From Bacteroides finegoldii DSM 17565 (GTDB lineage Bacteria > Bacteroidota > Bacteroidia > Bacteroidales > Bacteroidaceae): DNA of 64,000 nt. The position numbers and the translations under genes are program-made. Positions 8,122-15,320 of the stretch are shown here, in pieces. A model generated the notes under the pieces. The model searched no databases and was not told where the DNA came from. It saw only the letters and a program-made list of their open reading frames with translations. Position 1 is the stretch's first letter, and each line of letters opens with the position of its first letter. The stretch is from NCBI RefSeq assembly GCF_000156195.1, contig NZ_GG688326.1:40348-104347 (forward strand), written 5' to 3'.

Positions 8122-8394
8122 ATGGAAGCAATTAAAGAATTAAAGAAAGAGTTTATTAAGAACAAAGAGCGATTTATCCAAATCGGATATAATCCCCAAA
8201 CTGAAGTTTACTTATACAAACGTATATTCCCAGGAGGAGCAATCGTTTATGAAGTGTTTAAACGCAAGATAAATAAACGGTTTAACTATGTTAGCTATCC
8301 CGGTAACAATGCCTTTGGTTATTGGGCTTTGACATTCCCCAAATATGAGCAAGCGAGATATTATTTAGATAATGGGTTTATAAAACCTTCGTAG
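8122..8394 (+). CDS. unknown 90-residue protein
   Basis: Not recognised. It is lysine- and tyrosine-rich (EVYLYKRIFPGGAIVYEVFKRKINKRFNYVSYPGNN) with a likely small beta-sheet fold, and no signal peptide or membrane segment. It lies 50 bp after the RusA-like gene, preceded by a small inverted repeat CGCTCA...TGAGCG around 8086-8104. The following 133 bp up to the next gene are AT-rich and show no further gene. Short proteins of this sort are common in phage early regions. Confidence 0.6.
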   Translation: MEAIKELKKEFIKNKERFIQIGYNPQTEVYLYKRIFPGGAIVYEVFKRKINKRFNYVSYPGNNAFGYWALTFPKYEQARYYLDNGFIKPS

Positions 8395-8527
8395 GCTAAT
8401 TTTAAAAAGAACCATTCAAGTAAACGTCCATCAAGCGAGGAAAAGTATTACCGGATAGGTGTTTGTCTAATCGTTGCAAAAAAATTAGAGAACAAATATT
8501 TTAATAACCAATTTAATTTTTAACGTT

Positions 8528-8977
8528 ATGAGAAAAAAAGTTTATTCGATCGAGAACCAAGACGGTTTAAATTTCAGTGTACAAAAGACATCACCGTGCG
8601 CCATTACGCACAAGGGAAAGGAAAGGTTACCCGAACAGATTACTTTTCTTTTTGGAGAAATTGATCCTGAATCAGATTTGACAGAAGATAACAATTTGGT
8701 ATGTAGTATCAGTAAGGAAGAAGCCGTTAATTTGGCAATCCGCTTACTAAAACTTAGCACGAGGGGAGTAGCGGAAAACGGGATGTCATTACATAACTTT
8801 TCAGGATACGATTTTTCCGTTCATCATGCCAAAGAAGATGGCGTACATATCGATGAACTAATTTTCGAGATCGGTAATCTGGAGGCGGACGATATTGCGG
8901 AGGATGGAACCATCTCCGTATGTCTGACTAACGAATCAGCAAAAGAGTTAATTAAAGTGTTGGCAAAGATTGTATAA
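8528..8977 (+). CDS. unknown 149-residue protein with an internal duplication
   Basis: Not recognised. Two similar segments, DNNLVCSISKEEAVNLAIRLL (about residues 57-77) and DGTISVCLTNESAKELIKVL (about 125-144), each end a half that starts with a beta-rich stretch, so the protein looks like an internal duplication. It is acidic overall with no transmembrane segment. It is followed by a GC-rich hairpin before the tail-like gene, which may separate early and late transcription. Confidence 0.6.
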   Translation: MRKKVYSIENQDGLNFSVQKTSPCAITHKGKERLPEQITFLFGEIDPESDLTEDNNLVCSISKEEAVNLAIRLLKLSTRGVAENGMSLHNFSGYDFSVHHAKEDGVHIDELIFEIGNLEADDIAEDGTISVCLTNESAKELIKVLAKIV

Positions 8978-8984
8978 CCCAATA

Positions 8985-9016
8985 CCGGGTAGGTCTGCTT
9001 CGGACGATCTACCCGG
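8985..9016 (+). terminator. GC-rich hairpin between early and tail-like genes
   Basis: CCGGGTAG (8985-8992) pairs exactly with CTACCCGG (9009-9016), with a further GTC/GAC pairing inside. There is no T-run after it, so it may be an attenuator or RNA-stability element rather than a classical terminator. Confidence 0.45.
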
Positions 9017-9029
9017 CATAAATAAAAAT

Positions 9030-10895
9030 ATGATTATGATAAGAGACGAATTATACATCAATAATACAAAGGTTGATCTAGGTAAAACGGATATTACTTT
9101 GAGTTATAAAAGTAATTTGCTAACCGATATTAGTAAGATCGTAAGTAATAGCAGCTATACTATCAAGCTACCGAAAACAGCGAGAAATCTTGCTTTGATT
9201 GAGTGTTCTCACATGCCGAGCTCAACGAGCCGTTATCCTTATCTAAAACATAAAGGTACATTATTGCGAAATGGTATTGAGATAATCAAAGATGCAATTG
9301 TAGTATTACTTGAAACCGGAGAATTTATAGAGATAGCTTTAACTTGGGGTAATGTCACTAACTTCGCTGGTGTGGTAAACGATGGTAAGAAGCTAACGGA
9401 TTTGGAATATGGAACAGAAGAGGGAGTAGATTGGGTAGTGTGGAATAATAAAGGAAGCAATTCTGTACAGTTTCCTCTTATTGATTACGGATTCAATTCC
9501 GGTGATCCGAACGTGTGGTATCATCCTGTAGTTACTGTGAAATGGATTTTAGACAAGATTCAGGAGCAAAGCGGAGTGACGTTTAATTTTCCTTCTGAAA
9601 AACTTACTGTTATAAACAGAATGATTATTCCTCTTTTGACAAGGAATGATTCACAAAAATTGTATGACAAATATAGAATCAATTTTACAGGAGATGGAGT
9701 ATCCAGGGAACAATTAACAGGAGGAAGTACCCAATTATCCGGAAATATAGGTCTTAATATCAAATTCAATGGAGATAGTACTCAACTTAAGTACGGAAAT
9801 ATAAGGGAATTTACATATCAATCTTCTGTATCACCTTTTAGAACATTAACAACTAGAGGTTTTTCATCTTCCCATGATTCAGTAAATACTAAAGTAAAGG
9901 GGATTGTTCTTACAACATTTACAATGGCGTACAATCCAAGTAATATCGATAAAGTATATTTGGAAATACGGGTTAATGAATCTCTCGTGCATTCTATAAA
10001 GCCGACATCATTTCAGGAAATTGGCAATAAGCAATATAATGCAGGATTTAACATTGATGCAACAGTATCACTAAAACAAGAAGATACATTATTCTTTGTG
10101 TTAAACACGAATGATACAACTACTACGGCATCTCAATATACCGATTTGAATCTTACATTATCAGCTAGAGGTGAAGTTCTTTTTGGAGAGAAACTTCCCT
10201 TAGTTCCCAATCTTCCTGATGTTAAACAAATAGACTTTATCAAGGCCATTGCCTCAATGGTTGGTCTGTTTGCCTTACCGGATGGCGTAAATGGAATCAA
10301 GTTTATTCCCTTCGATAATCTGTCTGCAAACAAATCTAAAGCTGTAGATTGGACTAACCGTGTTATTATGGCTTATAGGAGTGCAACTCCACGAAGCCTT
10401 AAATATACTCTTGACAATATAGCTCAAAATAACAGATTCCGGTATAAAGAAGATGATAAGGTAAAAGGGGATTACGATGGAAATATACAGGTCAATGATG
10501 CCACGATAGATTACGAACGTGATGCTATTAAACTGCCTTTCTCCGCTTGCGATACAAAGAATGGAGTAGCTTATATCCCTATGTATTCCTACAACGAAAA
10601 CGGGGAGTTACAATACAATAAAACAAATCCCCGAATATTGCTTCTTGACGGTACAAAAGGAGTATTCAAAGGGCTAGAATGGACTACCTTAATTGCAAAT
10701 AACTACCAGACGTACAAAGGACTAATCAATGATGCAAAGGTAGTGACCGAGTATATCCGTCTCAACAGTATCGATTTACGAGATTTAGAGATGGATGTAC
10801 CGGTTTATCTAGCACAATATGGCTGTTATTTGGCTATCATAGAGATAAAGACTAATGAGAATGATATATGCGAGTGCAAACTTTTAAAATTATAA
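9030..10895 (+). CDS. large phage-structural-like protein, probably tail/baseplate
   Basis: A protein of about 621 residues. The opening (RDELYINNTKVDLGKTDITLSYKSNLLTDISKIVSNSSYTIKLPKTARNL) resembles a recurrent protein type in Bacteroidota prophages in which a short N-terminal element, NGxxVDLG, precedes a TIxLPKTxxN motif. It is long, beta-rich and threonine/asparagine-rich, and it ends YLAQYGCYLAIIEIKTNENDICECKLLKL. There is no signal peptide or membrane segment. ATG 9030 follows the hairpin; ATG 9036 is equally possible, while the upstream in-frame extension to 8970 runs through the hairpin and is unlikely. A tail or baseplate role is inferred from resemblance and from the neighbouring packaging-type genes. 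It is the only large structural-type gene in the element. Confidence 0.6.
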   Translation: MIMIRDELYINNTKVDLGKTDITLSYKSNLLTDISKIVSNSSYTIKLPKTARNLALIECSHMPSSTSRYPYLKHKGTLLRNGIEIIKDAIVVLLETGEFIEIALTWGNVTNFAGVVNDGKKLTDLEYGTEEGVDWVVWNNKGSNSVQFPLIDYGFNSGDPNVWYHPVVTVKWILDKIQEQSGVTFNFPSEKLTVINRMIIPLLTRNDSQKLYDKYRINFTGDGVSREQLTGGSTQLSGNIGLNIKFNGDSTQLKYGNIREFTYQSSVSPFRTLTTRGFSSSHDSVNTKVKGIVLTTFTMAYNPSNIDKVYLEIRVNESLVHSIKPTSFQEIGNKQYNAGFNIDATVSLKQEDTLFFVLNTNDTTTTASQYTDLNLTLSARGEVLFGEKLPLVPNLPDVKQIDFIKAIASMVGLFALPDGVNGIKFIPFDNLSANKSKAVDWTNRVIMAYRSATPRSLKYTLDNIAQNNRFRYKEDDKVKGDYDGNIQVNDATIDYERDAIKLPFSACDTKNGVAYIPMYSYNENGELQYNKTNPRILLLDGTKGVFKGLEWTTLIANNYQTYKGLINDAKVVTEYIRLNSIDLRDLEMDVPVYLAQYGCYLAIIEIKTNENDICECKLLKL

Positions 10896-10899
10896 TGAC

Positions 10900-11061
10900 A
10901 TGGAAGAAAATGTAGAAGAAAAGATTCGGAGCATTACCGAACAGGCCAATCAAACTAGAAAAATGCTTTTAGAAGAGTATTTGGGACATTCCATCTCTAT
11001 GGAGGAGGCTATAAATATGGAAATACCGGACGAAGCTCTGGATCATCTAGGAGATTTGTAA
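10900..11061 (+). CDS. unknown 53-residue acidic protein
   Basis: A short ORF starting 4 bp after the previous stop with ATG 10900, reading MEENVEEKIRSITEQANQTR onward and ending IPDEALDHLGDL. It is strongly acidic and predicted helical or coiled-coil. Position and spacing between two phage-type genes make it likely to be translated; no family is recognised. Confidence 0.55.
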   Translation: MEENVEEKIRSITEQANQTRKMLLEEYLGHSISMEEAINMEIPDEALDHLGDL

Positions 11062-11094
11062 TTTAATGACTAAATATAAAAGACTATTGAAGAT

Positions 11095-11588
11095 ATGGCA
11101 AAATTTAATGAACAGATAATTCAAAAGTGTGTTGACTGGGTATGTGAGAACGGGCTTATAGATTATGGTGGTACAAAGCTTATTGATTTTTGTAATGTAA
11201 TGGGAATCGGAAAGAGTACCTATTACCGATGGATGGAAAATGAAACTTTCGGAACTGCTATAAAAAAGCGAAAGAAGATTTCAAAAACGGGTTAGAACGC
11301 AATGTTGTTTCTTCCCTTGCAAGGTCTGCCATTGGGTATGAATACGAACAGGTTTCTTCCGAATACTATATGGAAGGCAAGAAAAAGAAGTTGAAAAAGG
11401 AAGTAAGAAAAAATGTCCGTGTTGAGCCTAATGTGGGAGCTGGTATATTCCTTCTTACAAACCTTGCTCCTGATAGATGGAAGAACAAACAGAACACCGA
11501 GCATTCAGGAGAAGTTTCTACAGGATTGACCGTTGTAGTCAAGAACCAGGAAGAAGCGGATTTAATCAAACAATTAAAAGAACATTAG
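11095..11588 (+). pseudogene. terminase-small-subunit-like gene (HTH), split by a -1 frameshift
   Basis: Frame 1 (11095-11295) encodes an HTH (GGTKLIDFCNVMGIGKSTYYRWMEN) and stops. The -1 frame continues without a break from the A-run at 11262 to 11588: KEDFKNGLERNVVSSLARSAIGYEYEQ, then VRVEPNVGAGIFLLTNLAPDRWKNKQNTEHSGEV, the typical C-terminal half of phage small terminases. The joined product is about 164 residues. The junction is ATAAAAAAGCG, which contains the heptamer A-AAA-AAG in the correct phase for -1 slippage, so programmed frameshifting is as possible as mutation. I see no strong downstream stem. Small terminases recognise pac/cos sites and start DNA packaging. Confidence 0.65.
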
Positions 11589-11590
11589 TT

Positions 11591-12073
11591 ATGTCTGCAC
11601 CTAAAGGAAACCAATTTTGGAAGTTGAGAAATAAGCATGGGAGAAGCAAGCGTTTTGCTTCTCCTGAACAGTTGTGGGAAGCAGCCTGTGAGTATTTTGC
11701 CTATTGTGACAGGACTCCATGGAAAGTAATCAAGAATAAAACGAAAGGAGAAATAAAGGAAAAAGAAGAAAACCCTACACAACGTCCTTACTCTCTGACC
11801 GGGTTAATGGCTTATTTAGATGTTAGTAAGTCCTTTTGGAACGATTTTAAAAAAGGTAGTCATGAAGATTTTTCCGTAGTCATTACACGCATAGAGAATG
11901 TCATCAGGACACAACAATTAGAAGGTGCTATTGTTGGTGCGTTTAATCCCAATATAGTTTCCCGAATTATAGGTCTTTCTGATAAACAAAAGGTAACTCA
12001 TACCATCAACAGTAAAGAGTTTAAAGGCTTTGATTTCTTACCTTATATTCCCAAAGCAGATGAAAGCATATGA
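11591..12073 (+). CDS. small terminase / DNA-packaging gp3-like protein
   Basis: A 160-residue protein opening GNQFWKLRNKHGRSKRFASPEQLWEAACEYFAYCD, with YSLTGLMAYLDVSKSFWNDFKKG in the middle and IRTQQLEGAIVGAFNPNIVSRIIGL near the end. This is the layout of the gp3-type small terminases annotated as DNA-packaging proteins in Bacteroidota prophages. In phages it is followed by the large terminase; here no large subunit is present. The ATG at 11591 is 2 bp after the previous gene's stop. In a satellite, its own TerS would redirect a helper's large terminase to satellite DNA; that use here is inferred. Confidence 0.75.
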   Translation: MSAPKGNQFWKLRNKHGRSKRFASPEQLWEAACEYFAYCDRTPWKVIKNKTKGEIKEKEENPTQRPYSLTGLMAYLDVSKSFWNDFKKGSHEDFSVVITRIENVIRTQQLEGAIVGAFNPNIVSRIIGLSDKQKVTHTINSKEFKGFDFLPYIPKADESI

Positions 12074-12291
12074 GGTTTTAGCATCAAGCCGCTTTCTACT
12101 TGCTACAATGAACAGAAACGGAGTGAGCGCAGATGATATAATGTATCTTTATGTTCTATGAGTATAGAGATATGCTTGCAGAAGGACGAAAAAAAGCCGA
12201 AATTCGGGACTTTCTTTCAAACAAGCATAAGCTATCAGCCTCAACAATAAAAAGAGTCATAAAACGTCTGAACGATGAATATAAATTATAG
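12060..12291 (+). pseudogene. small phage-type gene split by a +1 frameshift
   Basis: Frame A (12060-12161) reads MKAYEVLASSRFLLATMNRN through DDIMYLYVL and stops. Frame B (ATG 12151 to 12291) reads YEYRDMLAEGRKKAEIRDFL through STIKRVIKRLNDEYKL. Joined by skipping one base near 12156 they give one plausible ~77-residue helical protein with a C-terminal HTH-like segment (HKLSASTIKRVIKRL). The split may be mutation, or two overlapping genes. The start overlaps the end of the terminase-like gene by 14 bp. Confidence 0.5.
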
Positions 12292-12328
12292 TTTTAATGG
12301 CTAAGTATAAACAAAAGTCCCGAACCAA

Positions 12329-12658
12329 TCAAGGAACGGGGCTTATTATTTCTCTCATTTCAGCCTTTGCCAAAGGGGAAAGTTCTTTCATATAATTACA
12401 TTTAAAAGCGGCTGATTCCAGGTCAAGCACATCATAACGAACGCCGGAACGTAACTTTCCATCAGCATCTTTATATTTCTTCACTATGCCAGCTTTTACC
12501 CATTTAGTAACATTTCCTTTGCCATACCGGATATGTGCCTGATTTTGAGATATAAATTGAGATTCTTTAAAGGAGTTGATCCGTTCTTTTTTACGACCCA
12601 GATTTTCTGCAAATTCTACTAGCTTAAACAGCAATTCTTCGGATATGGCTACAATCAT
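12329..12658 (-). CDS. helix-turn-helix protein, last gene of the Fic operon
   Basis: A 109-residue protein. The centre ([50 protein letters not shown]) has the pattern of a MerR/excisionase-type HTH with wing. The N-terminal ~30 residues are a helix rich in Leu, Glu and Lys. Its start codon overlaps the stop of the Fic-N gene (ATGA), so the two are translationally coupled. It might be a DNA-binding partner of the Fic module or simply a degenerate regulator; sequence alone does not decide. Confidence 0.6.
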   Translation of the reverse strand: MIVAISEELLFKLVEFAENLGRKKERINSFKESQFISQNQAHIRYGKGNVTKWVKAGIVKKYKDADGKLRSGVRYDVLDLESAAFKCNYMKELSPLAKAEMREIISPVP

Positions 12659-12936
12659 ATATATTTAGCAATGATTTCCTCAAATTTCGTTTCCGGCATC
12701 TTTTCTATTACTGGGAGCATCACATCAAGATACATACAATTAGCAAAACGAAAGTTTCCCTTTACTATATTCAACGTACGCACCTGTCCAGCAAACCTGT
12801 ACAACCCATCGAACAAATAACGGTGTATGTCACACAATCCTTTTACGGTTGCCACCTCAATACGATCTATATCTCCAGTTTCAAACAAGGCATGAGCTTT
12901 GCAAAAGCTCAATTTATCTATTTCATTTGTATTCAT
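12655..12936 (-). pseudogene. truncated Fic/DOC protein lacking the catalytic motif
   Basis: The 93 residues match the first half of single-domain Fic/DOC proteins: [36 protein letters not shown], then [14 protein letters not shown] full protein would continue with HPFxxGNGR within about 10 residues; here the reading frame ends and no remnant of the motif follows. The fragment is cleanly coupled to the genes on both sides (3 bp from the full Fic gene, ATGA overlap with the HTH gene). It could therefore be a retained stand-alone domain such as a target-mimic or antitoxin-like partner rather than debris. Confidence 0.65.
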
Positions 12937-12939
12937 ACC

Positions 12940-13701
12940 CTATTGCATTATAGACAAATATCTTTGCAAAGAGGCTATTTCGGCCTCAACAACAAGTTTT
13001 TGAAAGGCTTCCGGCTTATTCTCTGTATGAGATTCTTCCAGTGCTTTATAATAACTTATTTTATCCTCATTGCTACCTTTTAAAGTAACCAATGTATACC
13101 CATTCCGTAAAAGATAAAGATTCATCAATAAACGTGACGTTCGCCCGTTTCCATCAATAAACGGATGAATACGTACAAGTTCGTCGTGAAGATATGCGGC
13201 TATAAGTACCGAATGTACTTTTTCTTCCTCCATCTGTCGGTACTTTATCATAAAATCCTCCATTTGTTTCTGTATTAGATAAGGTTGTGGCGGCATGTGG
13301 GTACTACCGGAAATCATAACGGGAACGGTGCGATACCGCCCGGCATTTTCACGATCTATTCCATGCAAGATAAGAGCATGTATTTCTTTGATAGTGCGTT
13401 CGCTTATCTCTATATCCTTCTTCGCTATATCTTTGATATAATCAATAGCTTCGCTATGATTGATAGCTTCCAAATGTTCACGCATAGACTTGCCGGATAT
13501 GGTAACGCCTTCATTTACCACTAAGGCGGTTTCCTGCAATGTAAGGGTATTACCTTCGATTCGGTTACTTTCGTAAGTGTATTCTATATCTAAGGCGTCC
13601 TGTATCTTTTGCAACGCATCTTCCGGTAATGGACGTAAAGCGGATAACTCTTCTTTGAGTGTGTCAGCTTTATCTAACAACTGTTTTAAATCTTCATTCA
13701 T
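12940..13701 (-). CDS. Fic protein with N-terminal inhibitory motif (class II)
   Basis: A 253-residue Fic enzyme. The catalytic motif HPFIDGNGR is at residues 179-187, and the beta-hairpin flap region (GRYRTVPVMISGSTHMPPQP) precedes it. The autoinhibitory (S/T)xxxE(G/N) motif is present as SNRIEGN (Ser45, Glu49, Gly50), which makes it a class II, self-inhibited Fic. Such enzymes transfer AMP (or another nucleotide moiety) to Ser/Thr/Tyr of target proteins. It is the second gene of a minus-strand operon after an XRE repressor, on the cargo side of the element, a position where satellites and prophages carry toxins or anti-phage genes. The target is unknown. Confidence 0.9.
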   Translation of the reverse strand: MNEDLKQLLDKADTLKEELSALRPLPEDALQKIQDALDIEYTYESNRIEGNTLTLQETALVVNEGVTISGKSMREHLEAINHSEAIDYIKDIAKKDIEISERTIKEIHALILHGIDRENAGRYRTVPVMISGSTHMPPQPYLIQKQMEDFMIKYRQMEEEKVHSVLIAAYLHDELVRIHPFIDGNGRTSRLLMNLYLLRNGYTLVTLKGSNEDKISYYKALEESHTENKPEAFQKLVVEAEIASLQRYLSIMQ

Positions 13702-13719
13702 GACTATTCTACTTTGATA

Positions 13720-14025
13720 TTATAAAACAATTTCTCCGCTTTCTATTCTATCCAGCAGCCAGGACAAGTCCGATACGCTATTTATATTGTAATTGGTATC
13801 TCTTATGCGGATCACTCCAATAATACCACCGGAAGAAGAAGGTCCAAACAGTTCTGTAATATCAACCTCTAAAGCTGATGCAATCTTTTCCAATGTTTCG
13901 AGAGAAGGTGTAGATTTACCATTAACAATATTACTCATATTTGGCTGAGTTATCCCTATCATTCCTGCAAGTGATACAACGGTCACTTTTTTTTCCTTTA
14001 ATACATCTTTAATTCTTAGTTCCAT
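13720..14025 (-). CDS. XRE-family repressor controlling the Fic module
   Basis: A 101-residue protein with an N-terminal XRE/Cro-type HTH (RIKDVLKEKKVTVVSLAGMIGITQPNMSNIVNGKSTPSLETLEKIASALEV). A C-terminal tail follows, GGIIGVIRIRDTNYNINSVSDLSWLLDRIESG. I chose ATG 14025 because the -7 promoter element and the palindrome lie just upstream; an in-frame ATG at 14052 falls within that palindrome. It heads a four-gene operon and is divergent from a plus-strand gene with which it shares leader sequence, so autoregulation and control of both directions is likely. Confidence 0.85.
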   Translation of the reverse strand: MELRIKDVLKEKKVTVVSLAGMIGITQPNMSNIVNGKSTPSLETLEKIASALEVDITELFGPSSSGGIIGVIRIRDTNYNINSVSDLSWLLDRIESGEIVL

Positions 14026-14026
14026 A

Positions 14027-14039
14027 TTATATCGTTTTA
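14027..14039. repeat. 13-bp leader motif, inverted copy at 14178-14190
   Basis: TTATATCGTTTTA here is the exact reverse complement of 14178-14190. Each copy lies immediately upstream of the start codon of one of the two divergent genes, so both mRNAs share the same leader sequence TAAAACGATATAA. Likely an operator or a shared translation-initiation sequence. Confidence 0.6.
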
Positions 14040-14043
14040 GATT

Positions 14044-14060
14044 ATAGTACAAACATACTA
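14044..14060. promoter_or_regulatory. 17-bp palindromic candidate operator of the XRE repressor
   Basis: TAGTA-CAAACA-TACTA sits between the -7 element and the start codon of the XRE gene. An identical 17-bp copy (with the leading A) occurs at 15559-15575 in the non-coding right end. Exact duplication of a palindrome in a repressor's own promoter suggests its binding site. Confidence 0.6.
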
Positions 14061-14072
14061 CATTATATCGAA

Positions 14073-14080
14073 CAAAAGTA
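14073..14080 (-). promoter_or_regulatory. -7 promoter element for the XRE/Fic operon
   Basis: TACTTTTG on the minus strand matches the Bacteroides TAnnTTTG element; the palindrome at 14044-14060 falls about where transcription would start. Confidence 0.6.
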
Positions 14081-14130
14081 TAAATAAAGGTTAAATATAC
14101 TCTTATACATGATATTTCCGTGCTATTTAT

Positions 14131-14161
14131 TTTGATTGTATATTTTAATACGATATATTTG
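14131..14161 (+). promoter_or_regulatory. Bacteroides-type promoter (TTTG-19-TATATTTG)
   Basis: TTTG at 14131-14134 and TATATTTG at 14154-14161, spacing 19 bp, 33 bp before ATG 14195. This is a full match to the sigma-AB consensus and is divergent from the XRE/Fic operon. Confidence 0.75.
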
Positions 14162-14194
14162 CGTCATAATAATAACATAAAACGATATAAAGAT

Positions 14195-14587
14195 ATGGCA
14201 CGTTACGATTTAAGCAAGATAATGAAAAAAGCTTGGGCCCTATTTACGAACGCCTGTGCAAAGTACCCGACATTTGCCGATGCACTCCGTAAATCTTGGA
14301 AAACAGCAAAATGGGAAAAGTCCATAGCAGAAAAATGCAAAGCAATCGAAGAGGAAGAAAAAGTACATGAAGAAAAGGCACGTGAGAAAAGAGAGCAAGC
14401 CGCTATTAGTTCGGTTCTTTTTCGTGCACAAATCGAAGCCGACCGGATCAGAAGAGAAGCGGAAGCCAAAGCGGAACGCATGAAAGCCGAGATAGCAGCA
14501 CGCAAAGAGGGTATCTCTTATAATGAGTACCAGGACCGTATTAGTCGTGCAATGGGCTACGGATGTGGGTTGTATTGTGGTGATTGA
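14195..14587 (+). CDS. unknown 130-residue coiled-coil protein
   Basis: Not recognised. A short N-terminal segment (ARYDLSKIMKKAWALFTNACAKYPTFADALRKSWKTAK) resembles the small DUF domains often seen in Bacteroides mobile elements. It is followed by a long charged coiled coil (about residues 45-105, rich in Glu, Lys, Arg and Ala) and a Gly/Cys end (MGYGCGLYCGD). ATG 14195 is supported by the promoter 33 bp upstream and by the leader motif; the longer ORF start at 14120 lies upstream of that promoter. It begins a plus-strand run of very small genes and is divergently paired with the XRE repressor. Confidence 0.7.
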   Translation: MARYDLSKIMKKAWALFTNACAKYPTFADALRKSWKTAKWEKSIAEKCKAIEEEEKVHEEKAREKREQAAISSVLFRAQIEADRIRREAEAKAERMKAEIAARKEGISYNEYQDRISRAMGYGCGLYCGD

Positions 14588-14638
14588 TTATTAATCGGAT
14601 GGGGTCGTAAAACGCTACCCCATCATAAAATATACACT

Positions 14639-14833
14639 ATGACAGAAACAAAGGTCTACAAGCTCCACGAGAGCAAGCAAGTAGAGGATATTACTACCAT
14701 GCTAAAGATAGAAGGAATAAAGCATAATGTATTCGAATACGAAGAGTACACAGCAATAGAAGTGACCGGCACACCATTAGAAATAATAAGAGCCTCCACG
14801 ATATACCAACAGGTTACAACTCTTAAACTATAA
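14639..14833 (+). CDS. unknown 64-residue protein
   Basis: Not recognised. The sequence (TKVYKLHESKQVEDITTMLK..., EYEEYTAIEVTGTPLEIIRAST) suggests a small alpha/beta fold. It follows the coiled-coil gene by 51 bp and precedes three further very small genes at short spacing, so it is probably translated from the same message. Confidence 0.55.
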   Translation: MTETKVYKLHESKQVEDITTMLKIEGIKHNVFEYEEYTAIEVTGTPLEIIRASTIYQQVTTLKL

Positions 14834-14837
14834 CGAG

Positions 14838-14921
14838 ATGAAAATATTGATAGTATTAGGTTGCTTGTATACCGGATATCGTTTTTTCAAGAAGCCCGGA
14901 GAACACTTCTTTGATGTTTAA
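14838..14921 (+). CDS. 27-residue hydrophobic peptide
   Basis: ATG 14838, 4 bp after the previous stop, encodes MKILIVLGCLYTGYRFFKKP and seven more residues. The N-terminal half is hydrophobic, enough for a single membrane segment. Tight spacing supports translation; function unknown. Confidence 0.4.
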   Translation: MKILIVLGCLYTGYRFFKKPGEHFFDV

Positions 14922-14927
14922 TCAATT

Positions 14928-15020
14928 ATGAACGCTACACTAATTATTTGTATCATCCTTCTTGCTTTCTGTATCTGGGATGAAATGTTTAACGATAACA
15001 ACAGAAATCAATCAATATAA
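14928..15020 (+). CDS. 30-residue hydrophobic peptide
   Basis: ATG 14928, 6 bp after the preceding stop, starts with a strongly hydrophobic run (ATLIICIILLAFCIW) and a polar tail. It is a likely single-pass membrane peptide. Two successive tiny membrane peptides before a soluble gene recall small phage cargo or lysis/superinfection proteins, but nothing decides this. Confidence 0.4.
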   Translation: MNATLIICIILLAFCIWDEMFNDNNRNQSI

Positions 15021-15022
15021 CT

Positions 15023-15259
15023 ATGGGAATGATAATAGAACCCGCAAGCAAAGAGCGGACAGAAGAAGGAGAACAGTTCATCGAAAGACTGCTGAAGATT
15101 CTACAGAACAACGATAAAGTAACGGTTAACGTAATGTATTGCCAGACTTGCGTTATTGACAGGCTGGTAACTGTGGAATCCGGCACCAGTTTTAATGCAG
15201 GTCTCAGTAAAGACAATTGTACAGTACTAAATGAAATGGTCTACAACTCACATCAATAA
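15023..15259 (+). CDS. unknown 78-residue protein
   Basis: Not recognised. It starts 2 bp after the preceding peptide's stop, as part of the same run. The N-terminal helix (SKERTEEGEQFIERLLKILQNNDK) is followed by a beta-rich segment with two cysteines (MYCQTC). It is the last gene of the element before about 880 bp of non-coding right end. Confidence 0.5.
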   Translation: MGMIIEPASKERTEEGEQFIERLLKILQNNDKVTVNVMYCQTCVIDRLVTVESGTSFNAGLSKDNCTVLNEMVYNSHQ

Positions 15260-15296
15260 ATGACACATGAAAGTTGACGCCAATCAACAAAGCCAC

Positions 15297-15320
15297 CCCG
15301 GTAACAATACGGTTGCCGGG
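15297..15320 (+). terminator. hairpin ending the small-gene run
   Basis: A 9-bp stem (CCCGGTAAC at 15297-15305 with GTTGCCGGG at 15312-15320, one G-T pair), 38 bp after the last small gene. The sequence after it is only weakly T-rich. Confidence 0.55.
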
